DNA from: Meloidogyne chitwoodi | Lineage: Eukaryota > Nematoda > Chromadorea > Rhabditida > Meloidogynidae | Reading direction: 5' to 3' | Assembly: GCA_015183035.1 (NCBI GenBank) | Contig: JACZZP010000015.1 | Span: 1,922,001 to 1,986,000, forward strand | Length of the DNA stretch: 64,000 nt | In this document: positions 46,901 to 57,500 of the stretch, piece after piece | Layout of the letters: the number at the start of each line of letters is the position of its first letter | How positions within the stretch are numbered: the first letter of the stretch is position 1 | Position numbers and translations under genes: made by a program | Notes under the pieces: model-generated | Seen by the model: only the letters and a program-made list of their open reading frames with translations | Database searches by the model: none | What the model was told of the DNA's origin: nothing

Positions 46901-46940
46901 AAGTCCATTTGCTACTCCACGTAGAGAAGCTCTTGTATAA
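43902..46940 (+). CDS. single-pass membrane protein with a DSL-like cysteine region
   Basis: The ATG at 43902 is preceded by a splice acceptor. An internal hydrophobic segment near residue 40 (YLIKYSFLFLFLTFPISTEQ) may act as signal anchor or late signal peptide. The ectodomain reads RISVVRSQFRLRLSRYSNPT, NLTTCACPQQ, NCGRDIGGNHSPCYFTFIVV, WSLDLTDVIPHSFYE, then LEFSVKCIGDSMGPECDLNC, with C-x(8)-C-x(3)-C followed by more paired Cys (ACHYLDANKIQVDNCRFCEY). The order of an MNNL-like stretch followed by this Cys pattern recalls Notch DSL ligands, though EGF repeats are absent apart from the Cys-rich tail. A transmembrane helix follows (WTIILGVLLIVIIILLVLTC), then a cytoplasmic tail of about 150 residues rich in Ser/Gln, ending FATPRREALV at 46940. 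DSL-like is a tentative label. Introns at 45183-45640 and 45960-46300 carry AATCAGAATT copies. Confidence 0.6.
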
Positions 46941-47074
46941 TACAAAAATATTTTATTTTTTCAAAATCATGAATCTTCATTACACTTAACTATATTTTCT
47001 ATATTTGCTCTAAAATCTTTCAAAATAATTTAATTTTTTTTCTCAAAGAATCTTTACCTGCCTGACTCAGTTGA

Positions 47075-47250
47075 TTTCTGGCTTTATAACTCAAGAATAT
47101 ATAAACCATTTTTCCAAAATTTGGTATCAAAAAATAGAGAATTAAATTTTCTACAAAACAAAAAAAAGTTCATAATTTTATCAAATTTTAGAAAAAAGTT
47201 ATGGTCAAAAAAGTGTATCATTTTTAAATAAAAAGCTGAGATTTTATTCA
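47075..47250. repeat. foldback element of the 'TATAACTTT' family, copy after the DSL-like gene
   Basis: TTTATAACTCAAGAATATATAA (47090) with AGAGAATTAAATTTTCTACAAAA and AAAAGTTATGGTCAAAAAAGTG (about 47205) form partial inverted arms with the usual internal words ATTAAATTTTCTACAAAA. Confidence 0.45.
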
Positions 47251-47880
47251 ATTTTTTTCTAAATTTTAAAAAATTTTATTTTATTAATTCTAAATTTAAT
47301 TCTTTATTTATTCACTTCATTGGTGAGAGATATAACATTATAATTTAAATGCTTTATTAATTTAATTAAAAATAACTCGTTATAAGGGCAACTAACATGA
47401 ATTAACCGTTGTTGTCCTTATAACTATTTTTTATTTTATTTAACATTTTTTTAAATTAATTTTATTTTATTAAACATTCCATTAATTAATTTATGTGCAA
47501 TTAATAATTGTCTCATAAATGCATTTTTATTTTAAAAACTGCCATATTTTTTAAAATTAATATTTAAATAAATAAATAAATTTATTAAATTATTAATTAA
47601 TTTATTAAATAAAAAATAAATGTAATAAAAATATTTTGAAAGATAAAAATATATAATTAATTTTTTAAGGTTAAATAAATATAATATTATTTATTTATTT
47701 ATATAGTCATTGACCTTTACTTTTATTTTTTATCTGATTGGAAAATATTAAGATTACTTTTATGTTTCTACATTTATACTTTTACTTATTTTTATTTAAA
47801 TAAGAAAGTTTTTATAAAAAAAATAATTTTTGTTCTTTATTAATTTTTTTAGATGAGATTTATGGGTTGGGGTCGTCCGG

Positions 47881-48213
47881 GGCCAGCTGAGTGCCAGGCA
47901 CTATAACTAAAGAACGGTTTGTTCATTTAAGTGTTTATGGTACCATTTGAAAGACAATAAAATTTGCTATAAAATACCAAAAATCTAAAAATTTTGAAAA
48001 ACTAGAAAAAGAGTTATAGTCAAAAAACCTCAAAAAACTACAAATTTTGAGAAAATTTGTAGTTTTTTGACTATAACTCCTTTTCAAATTTTTTAAAAAT
48101 TTTTTATTTTTTTTGCTATTTTATATCAAATTTTATTGTCTATCAAATGGTACCATAAACACTTAAAATGAACAAACCGTTCTTTAGTTATAGTGTCTGG
48201 CACTCAGCTGGCA
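47881..48213. mobile_element. 333-bp near-perfect palindrome (MITE) upstream of protease copy B
   Basis: The left arm opens GCCAGCTGAGTGCCAGGCAC and continues TATAACTAAAGAACGGTTTG; the right arm is its inverse with few changes, down to a central AAACTACAAATTTTGAGAAAATTTGTAGTTT turn. Arms are about 155 bp with virtually no loop. The 7-bp direct repeat CGTCCGG (47874-47880 and 48214-48220) flanks it as a possible target duplication. The interior words (GACTATAACT, ATTTTATTGTCTATCAAATGG) link it to the TATAACTTT foldback family. It lies between the gene's ancestral upstream block and its ATG. Confidence 0.88.
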
Positions 48214-48272
48214 CGTCCGGATATTTATTACTTTTATAACCATTTTTTAAGAAAAAAGTTTTATTAAAATTA

Positions 48273-51200
48273 ATGAAGTTTCTTCAAGTTGGATTATTTT
48301 ATATTTGTCTAATAATTTTATTTTTTGACTTGAGCAAATCGAAAAATATTAAAACTAGTGACATACGTTGTGGTCGTATTCCTATTGATTCCGCCAATTT
48401 TAAGGTAAATTTTTTTAACCAAAAAAATTTTTTTTTTAAATTTGTTCTTTTTGAATAATAAAATATTATTTTATATACATATTCTAATAAATACAAAAAA
48501 TATTTTCCTTTTTCTATTTGAAATTTTGTTAAATTATACTTTAATTTTTATTAAAATTCAATTTTCACCTTTAAAAAAATTTTAAATTTTTTTTTAATTT
48601 ACAAATTGCCAAGGGAAAAGAAGCAAATGATTGGCCTTGGCTTTATTTTTTAAATATTTCAAATGCTTGTTATACAAAATTATGCAATGCGCAGTTAATC
48701 TGTAATATTATTTAATTAATTTTTAAATAAAATTTGAGGATCAATTTTTTCTTCAAATATAATTTTTGTTTGTTTGACTTGTTTTTGGGGGAATTAAATA
48801 TAACTTTAATAAATTAAATAATTTTCAAATTTAAATTATTTTTTAAAATTTTATTTTGGCATTTTCCCCTAGCTCTATTTTAGAAAAATGATTTCTGGTG
48901 AAAATTAAATATTTTAAAAATTTATAAAAATATTAATTAGTGCAAAAAAAGTCAATTTTATTTTTTAATTAATTTAAAAAAATTAATTAATTTTAAATTA
49001 AGCCCCATCATTTTTATTGACATCTGCGCATTGCTTGTTTTATAATTATTATTCCTGTTCTATTGAAAGGAAAAATGAAAAATTAATTCTACGTCCTATC
49101 CAAGCTAAAAATATAGTACATGAAAAAACAATGGTCTTAAATTTATTCGATGAAATAAAAATAATTAAAAATAATAAAATACACAATGTTGTGGATTATT
49201 TTGTTCACGAAGACTATGAAGGACAATTAGATTTAACTAAAAATTTTTTTAATGATATCGCTGTTCTCAAAGTAATTTTAAGTTAAATATAAAATTAAAT
49301 TATTAATAATAAAATTAATTTTTATAAAAATTAATTTTAAATAGTTGGACAAACCAATTACCACTAATGAGCCTGTTTGTTTGGCATCTTTTTTTGATCC
49401 AATTAAAGAAAAAATAAATGAAGGTTATGCCGTTGGTTATTTTACTAATGGTTATATTTAGTTTTATTTTTTAAAGATTTTTATAATTAAAACTCCCGTT
49501 ATAAGGACAGATTTATTTTATTTATTTATTTAATTCTTGCCTTATTTATTTCCAAAAAATTAAAAAAAAAATTTTTGTTTAATAATAAATAGTAAAATTT
49601 AATTTTTTAGAATTGAACTCTTCTGTTTTTGATAATATTTTGAGGGAAGTTAGAGTAAATATTGTTGGGGCCGGTGTAAGCAATCAGAGCAATAATTGTG
49701 ATAAGTATTTTATTTTTTTATTTTATAACTTTATTTAAAAATTTTATATTTATTTTTAAAAAATTCTCCAAATGTTTTTCTATTGTAATGCCTTTTAAAT
49801 TACACACAAAATAAAGAAATATATACTTAAAAATTTAAGGAGTTGGGGTATTAATGCTCGTATTTGCACTGAAAATGAAAACAAAGAAGAGCTTAGGGTG
49901 CGTTTATTATTATTTTGTTCGGCAAAATTAATTCCTATGTTTTAACAAAATTCTGATTCTTAAAAATTCTGATTCTTAAAAATTCTGATTCTTAAAAATT
50001 CTGATTCTTAAAAATTCTGATTCTTAAAAATTCTGATTCTTAAAAATTCTGATTCTCAAAAATTCTGATCTTAAAAATTCTGATTCTTAAAAATTCTGAT
50101 TCTCAAAAATTCTGATTCTTAAAAATTCTGATTCTCAAAAATTCTGATTCTCAAAAATTCTGATTCTCAAAAATTCTGATTCTCAAAAATTCTGATTCTC
50201 AAAAATTCTGATTCTCAAAAATTCTGATTCTCAAAAATTCTGATTCTCAAAAATTCTGATTCTCAAAAATTCTGATTCTCAAAAATTCTGATTCTCAAAA
50301 ATTCTGATTCTTAAAAATTCTGATTTTTTAGGAAAATATTTATCCTACTATAGTGCACTACATGCATTAGTGTACTATTTAATTAAGATCTAATAAATTT
50401 AAATATAGTAAAAAATTATAAATAGTTCATAGTTTGCGTTTCAGAGCGATTCTGGGTCAGCAATACATACAGCAATCCATACACCTCTTGCTAACATTTT
50501 CTTTACACATGGAGTATTATCTGGTTTTAATAAAACCACCGGTTTTTAAATTTTTATTTATTTAATTTTTATTTTTTCTAATTATAAATTGAAAATTTGA
50601 AAGTTTAATTAAGATGTGTATTGTGATATTGAAAGTAAATGTAAATGGATAGCATTACATACAAATAATGAAGCAATTTGTATAAATAAATATAATATAT
50701 TAACAAATAAGAAATTTAATAGATTGGAAGAAGCTGAGGTTTTTAAAAATGACAAATTTATTTTTTATTTTTCTATAGGTAAAGAACGAAATTATAAGGT
50801 TTTTTTTAATTATTTTTATTAAAAAAAATTAATTTTATAAATTGATCATAATTCTAGACGAGGACAACCTGTATTAAAAAAAAGGTTTCAATCTGATTAT
50901 TATGAGGATAATGCAGAAAAATTGCCCAATAATGATTTTGAAGAAGATAATAGGTAATTTTTAAAAATATTTGAAATTAAAATTATTTTTTAATTTAAAA
51001 AAGTGAAATAAATTCTGAAGCTACACAATTATTAACCTTATGCCAAAGAGGATGTTTAGAAAAAGTTAGTGAAGAAGTAAAATCAGCAATACAGTCTAGT
51101 GATCATTATGAGCGTTACAAAGGAATTTGTCTGTATGTAAAATAATTTTTGTATTTTTTTAATATTATATAAACTTAAAAAATAAACTTTCCGGAAGAAA

Positions 51201-52421
51201 TAAAGTTTTTAAAAATACAACTTTCCGGAAGAAACAGTTTTTAATTGATAAAAGATTTTCCGGATAAATATATTTTTCCGGAAAACAATTTCTTTAAAGT
51301 AAGGTTTTACAAAAAACGGAAAGAATTTTAATTTTTTTCCGGAAAGAATATATTAATTTTATTAAGTAATTACAATAATACCGTTCAATGTATGGATAAA
51401 TTGGAAGGAAAGCAATGCCGAAATCAAAAAATATTTGATATTGTTTCAATTGGTATTTAATTATTTATTTTAAATTATATAATAATATTTTTAAAAAGGA
51501 TTGTTTTATATTTGCATAGAACAAAGAAATGCCTTTGAAGCAGTTATTGAATGTATTGATACACAGACTGATCAAGTAGAAAAAGGTTTGGGTAAAAATT
51601 AAATATTTAATAGAAAAATAATTTTTTACAGAATGTGAAAGTGTTTGTCATGTAAAAGAGCGAATGGCACATTGGGCAAATGAATCTGAAATTTTAAAAA
51701 ATTTCATGAAACAAACACTTAGAAGTCTGACAAATGGAGAAGAATTTGCTACAAAAATGCTTGGAAGAAATGATCAAGGACTTGGAATATTAATTGGAAA
51801 TGGTCTTCATCAAAATGCTGAAGTGAATTAAAAAAATATTTTTTTTAATTTTTTACATTAATTAGATGCTAAAAGCAGCATTAGTAGGTGCAGAAAAGAC
51901 AGCAGATGAAAGAATTGTTGCTATAAAAAGAGGGAAACGACCAATTTCACCACTTGAAGAAATATTAACAATAGATAAAATTAATAAAGATTTGCAGGTG
52001 AGATTTTTCTTTAATTTTTTTTTAATATTATTAAAAAAGGTTTTTGTTCAAGACGGTTGTGAACTTGCCAAATGTCAATTAACTTGGTAATTAAAAAAGT
52101 AATTTAAATAAATACAAAATTTTTTTCAAGCATTCGTTCTAAATTTGACACAAAATGTAGAGGTTATGCTGGCTCACTATTTTCTGAAGCTTTTGTTAAA
52201 GCAATATCATACGCCAAGGAAATTCATAGTAATGAATCTTTTGCACATTTAATGGGGGCTTTTTTGCCAAATCAGTAAATAATAAATTTATTTTTTTTAA
52301 ATATTTTTTAATTAACAGATGTGATTTTATGTTTAAAAAAGAGGAGGTCCTTAATAAATTTTTAATGCCTCAAGAATTAGGTGAAACTTTACACTACACA
52401 TATGACTACTCAGATGAATAA
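48273..52421 (+). CDS. protease-like protein joined to a CPG4-like region (copy B), altered active-site motifs
   Basis: Signal peptide MKFLQVGLFYICLIILFF, then RCGRIPIDSANFK and IAKGKEANDWPWLYFLNISN; active relatives read I(A/V/I)GG here. Catalytic His (LLTSAHCLFYNYYSC) and Asp (NFFNDIAVLK) are present. The serine block is SDSGSAIHTAIHTP, with Ser in place of the invariant first Gly of GDSG. The domain ends DVYCDIESKCKWIALHTNNE. The CPG4-like part follows with no stop: LPNNDFEEDN, LLTLCQRGCLEKVSEEVKSA, NNTVQCMDKLEGKQC, LFYICIEQRNAFEAVIECID, CESVCHVKERMAHWANESE, DGCELAKCQLTC, and ends HYTYDYSDE at 52421. Copy B shows that both halves can be read as one protein of roughly 600 residues, although a gene border inside an intron is not excluded. 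Loss of Gly193 should disturb the oxyanion hole; a non-enzymatic secreted role is a possibility. One intron contains a 16-bp minisatellite. Confidence 0.72.
49947..50330. repeat. 16-bp minisatellite in the intron before the serine exon of copy B
   Basis: About 24 tandem copies of TTCTGATTCTTAAAAA or TTCTGATTCTCAAAAA. The T and C variants are arranged in blocks, T first and C later, as left by local duplication. Copy A has no counterpart in its homologous intron. Confidence 0.93.
51185..51350. repeat. intronic TTCCGGAA palindrome cluster, copy B
   Basis: About five TTCCGGA(A/T) words in the intron that corresponds to 14885-15110 of copy A; spacer sequence differs. Confidence 0.8.
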
Positions 52422-52477
52422 AAATTCAAAAAATAAATAAATAATTACTGAATATATTTTTTTTTTTTTAATTAAGT

Positions 52478-52790
52478 CACCGATACAACAAAAAAGTTTT
52501 TTTATAAATAAAATTATGAAAATATATAATAAAAAACTCAAAATATTGAGCAGTAAAAATAAAGTCAGATAAAACTAATTTAATAAAAAAATTAAATTAA
52601 TTTTACACAAAATTGAAAATAAATAAATATATTTATTTTAAAGAATGTGTTTTTTTAATTAAAAAATAATTTTTTAATTTTGTGGAAAATAATGTTTAAA
52701 TTAAAAATAATTGTAAAAAAAAAGACTTGAAAATGCACAAAGGAATGAATTAATTAAAATAAAATTTTTTTAATAATATAAAAAATATTA
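52478..52790 (+). repeat. 3' flank duplicated at 53988-54285
   Basis: It starts CACCGATACAACAAAAAAGT and runs through AAAACTCAAAATATTGAGCA and ACTTGAAAATGCACAAAGGA in the same order and spacing as 53988-54285, with few differences. TTGAGCAGT also occurs inverted at 13670 behind protease copy A, so this is the family's 3' flank. Confidence 0.88.
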
Positions 52791-53205
52791 TTATTATATA
52801 GTCAACATTTTTCATTCTTTTTCCCTAGTATTTACAAAAATAAAAAATTTTTTTTTTCCAAATAATTTTTTTTTCGTATGTCTATTTTTGGAGAATAAAA
52901 AATAATTAATCTTTATGCTTGCAGTGTGTGACCTTTAGTTTTATTTTATTGAAAATATGTAGTACTCTCGAACAGATGTTGTGACTTTATTTTTTTATTT
53001 TCCACATTTATATTTTTTATTTATTTTTTATGCTATTTTTATTTAGAATATACATTTATATAAAATATATTTATGTTTAAAAATTTATAAAATTAATATT
53101 TTTTTAATAAAGTTACAGCACATTTAATAATTTTTTTAAATTTAATTTTTTATATATTCTACTTAAATATTTAATTTTATTTTTTAGAAAAATAAAGAAT
53201 TATTA

Positions 53206-53730
53206 ATGAATTTTCATCGAGTTAAATTTCTTAAAATTTTCCTAATAATTTTATTAGTTAATTTATGCAAAGCGGTGAAAGATGCCAAAACGTGTGATAT
53301 ACGCGGTGGACGTAAACCGATGGACTCCAATTTTAGAGTAAGCAAAAAATTTTAATTTATCCTTTTTTTGAATAATAATAAAGGAATATTCTTTAAAATA
53401 CAAAAAATATTTTTCTTTTTTTGTTATATGGAATTTTGTTAATTTATACAGTATTTTTAATTGAAATTTAATTTTTAAAGTTTTTAATATAATATTCATC
53501 AGAGAATAAATTGAAAAAGTAAAAACAGATTCAATTCAAAAATATTTTATAATATTAATAAAAATAACAAAAAGGGTAAAGGGTAAATAATTTATAAAAA
53601 AACTTTAAAATTTTATTAAAATTAAAGATTGCCGGTGGAGAAGTAAAAAATACAAACAGCTGGCCTTGGATATTTTTATTTAATGCTAGCAATGCTTGTA
53701 ATGGACAAACTTGTACTGCCCAATTAATAT
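53206..53730 (+). pseudogene. truncated protease copy C: first two exons only
   Basis: Exon 1 (53206-53338) reads MNFHRVKFLKIFLIILLVNL and KDAKTCDIRGGRKPMDSNFR, close to copy A. Exon 2 (53628-53730) reads IAGGEVKNTNSWPWIFLFNA and NACNGQTCTAQLI. No His, Asp or Ser exon follows. Instead the family's 3' flank begins again at 53988. The exon 2 donor is intact, so transcription could still occur. The simplest history is a tandem copy that lost everything from exon 3 to the 3' UTR by one internal deletion. Confidence 0.8.
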
Positions 53731-53987
53731 GTAAATTTTTTTATATAAAATTTTGTGAAATGAGTCTATCCCCTAAAACTCAACACTTTTAACTTAATTT
53801 TACTTATGATTTTTTAATTTTGGTAGTTTATGGTGAAATTTTTACAAAATCGGTATCTCCGTAAATTTCGAATGACTCCATAATTGCAAGATGAGTTAAA
53901 CAAAAAATATGATTATTTTTAGAAAAGACTAAAATGAAAGAATATTTAATTTAAAATAAACACTTGACAATATTCATTTTAATCAAA

Positions 53988-54285
53988 TCACCGATACAAC
54001 AAAAAAGTTTTTTTTTAATAAAATTATGAAAATACATAGTAAAAAACTCAAAATATTGAGCAGTAAATAAATGTCAAATAAACTAATAATAAAAATTAAT
54101 TTTCCACAAAATTAAAAAAAAATTTTTTTTCAGAATATCATTTTTAATTTAGTCAAAAAATTTTTAATTAAAAAAATAATTTTTTAATATTGAGGAAAAT
54201 AATGTTAAAATTAAATATATGTAAAAAAGACTTGAAAATGCACAAAGGAATGAATTAATTAAAATAAAATTTTTTTAATACTAAA
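53988..54285 (+). repeat. second copy of the protease 3' flank
   Basis: Direct repeat of 52478-52790 (CACCGATACAACAAAAAAGT ... ATGCACAAAGGAATGAATTA). It lies 258 bp after the last exon of remnant copy C. Confidence 0.88.
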
Positions 54286-54529
54286 TTTTATTTTATAAGA
54301 CAGAAAATTAGCAAATTGGTTTATTATACGAAATTTTTCAAACTTTTAACTATTAAAAAATTTAAAAAAAATTTAAAGTTTTAAAAATACTCGTTACGAG
54401 TTGCCATCAAAAAAATTAATGTTGGGTGAAAATAAAAATATATATTTATTTAAATTAAAAAAAAATCAGGGAATGAGTGACCCGTCGGACAATTAGCAAT
54501 TTTTAAAAAATTAAAAATATTTTTTCCTT

Positions 54530-57500
54530 TCATTTTTCAAAAGATTTGTGTCTATTACGTGCCCAACTTTGTTGCTGCTGTTGTTTTTCCAAATCCATTG
54601 AATGTTGAGCACTTAAAGTATTTGAACGAGGAATAAATCCATCAGTTAAAAAAGATGATCCTTTTTTTGTTTTATTTACATTGTTATTATTTCCATTTGT
54701 TTTTCTTTTTTTATTTGTTGGTTGTTCACTTGATCTTGTAGCTGAAGGTAAATCTGTATCTGAGCCTTTCTAAAAGTAGTAAAAAAATATATTTTGATTT
54801 AAAAAATTATTTTTTGAGTTATTTTGATAGCTCTGATTCTGCTCTATTTTTTGATATTTAAAGCAAAATTTTATCATTATTTAACAAAAAGATATAAACA
54901 GTTGAATAACCTTATTATTTATCAGAGATATAAGGGTATTCAAATGACTATAACTTTTTGTTAAATGATGATAAAATTTTGATTTAAGTATAAAAAAATA
55001 GAACAGAATCAGGACTATCGAAATATCAAAAAAGTAAATTTTTTGATCAAAATTTTAAAAAGTTATGATTTTTTAAAGAAATATTTTTAGGAAATTTAAG
55101 CAATTTTTGGCTAAAAAATTAATTTAAAATTTTTTTCTTGCCTTTTGTAATTGATTTTGAGCATATTTATATTTAGGAGGTGCGTTTCCACTATGCCATG
55201 TATGGTGATGATTATTATATGGCAATTGGTGATAATCAAAATCATGGGTAGTTTGGTGTTTATTTTTACTTGAAACTGGGGCAGAGCCACCACCAATGTG
55301 ACTAATAAAAATACAAAAATATAAAAAAGATTTCTATTCTTTTTCCGGATGATAAATCCGGAAATATAAAAATAATATTTTTAAATATGTAGTAAAACAG
55401 TTAAAATATGAAAATATGTACATGTTTTCCGGAAAATACAAAAATCAAAAAAGGAAAACAAGTTGGAAAAATACAAAACTAAAGAAAAAACCGGAAAACA
55501 ATCAAAAACGCATCCGGAAAGTTTCAAATAAATTAAATTTATTAAAAATTACCCATTCTTTCCCATACGCCCATTTCTTCCAATATTTCTAAGTTCTGAA
55601 GAATTTGCAGATTCTAAAATACGATTAAAGGACATTTCACTTCTAAGCATATAAGTAGTTGAGGCTGTTGCTCCAAGACATTTTGAGGCCTTTAATTAAA
55701 TATTTTTAAATTAAATTATTTTTTAATTATTTATTTATATTTTTTAATTTTACCACAGGTATGTCAGCTTCAACTTTCCATATTCTGAATTTTCTAACAA
55801 ACCAAATAAAAGGTACAGGAGCCATTGCAAGTACAACAAGGCCTATAAATTAATTTAAAAATTGTTAATTTTAAAATTAAAAATAACCAAAAGCAATAAA
55901 AAGAGCCCAAGTTGGATAAGGTTCCAAATGTTGATGAGTCTATAAAATTTAATTTTAAATTAATTTTAATTTAATTTTAAATTAATTAAAAAAAACCGTA
56001 GAGGCATCATAAGCAGAATATTCGGGTACTTTAGTGAATGACTTAAAAATAGAAGCAACAAATATAATAAACATAATAACTGGGGAAATAAATCGCCAAG
56101 TAATTTTCTGAAAAATAATATTTTTTGTATAAAAAAATTCTAAAAAAATCAAAGTTACCCAAAAAGCTCCAATTTCATCATCACACATATATTGAAGATC
56201 TCTTACAAAATTATCACATCCATAAACATAAATAACCGCAATAACTTCAAAAAATGCAACACACATTAACGCATAAGTTCCAGCAAAATGATCAAACATT
56301 GATACCCAATACTTTAAATATTTTTAAAAATTAATTTAATATTAAATTAATAATTTTAGAATTTTTTAAATAATTTAAAAAAATTACTTGTCCAGCTTGA
56401 GTGGTAAAAACAAGACCAATAAGACATGAAGATGCACAAATTAATAACTAAAAAAATTAAAAAAAATTATAATTATTTAAAATTAATTTTAAAATTACTG
56501 AAAGTATAGGCTGACTAAGAGTAATCATTTTTGCATCATTAAGTGAGGTTATTACACCTTCTAATGTACCAAACATTGAACCAAGTCCAAGCATCATAAG
56601 CATCTAAAAAATTAAAAAAATAAAATTAAAGGAAAACAAATTTTTTAATTAAAAAATATAATTTTTTATTTTTTTAGAATTTTCCTTACCAAAAAGAAGA
56701 GAATAGCCCAAAATGGAGGGAATGGAAATTGACTTATTGCTTCAGTAAAAACAACAAAAGCTAATCCTGTGCCTTCTGCTGCCTATAGAAAATAAAATTA
56801 AAATAGAAAAAATAAAAAAATACCTCAGAAATAATTTCACCAAGCTCGCATTTTTTGTAATCCGGATGATTAATAATTTCAGAAAATTTACTGTCGCGGA
56901 AATCAAATTGCATGTAAGAAGTGAATCTGAAAAAAGCAAATAAATTTTTACAAAAGAAAATATTTAAATAATTAAACTTTCCGGAAAAACAAATAATTAT
57001 TAATTAAGCTTTCCGGAAAACATCAAAAAAATATAACAAATTTCCGGAAGAAACTACAAAATTAAATAAACTTTTCCAAACAACATAAAAACTTTCCGGA
57101 AATTTTATATTATTCTTTTGTATTTTATATTGCTTTTGTATTACTTAAGTTTATATTACTTTAATATTACTTACTCGTCTATTGTAATATTGCTATTAAT
57201 TTCTTCCATATTTTTGTATAATTCAGGAGAAACTTTAAGTATTAAAGCCATATCTCTGCAACAATTAAATTATTTGTATTTTTTCAGGAAAAATAATAAA
57301 CTTACTTTTGAATACATGAATTAAAATTTTTTCTTCCCATATAACCCAAAACACAAAAGATAACAAAAGCAGTGTAAAGCGAAGTTAAAAGATTTGCCAA
57401 TGACATTTTTAAAACATCTTTTTTACAATTATTTTTAATTGGATTATATGAAGCAAAAGCTATTAATCCTTTAAAAAATAATAAAAATTAAATAAATAAT

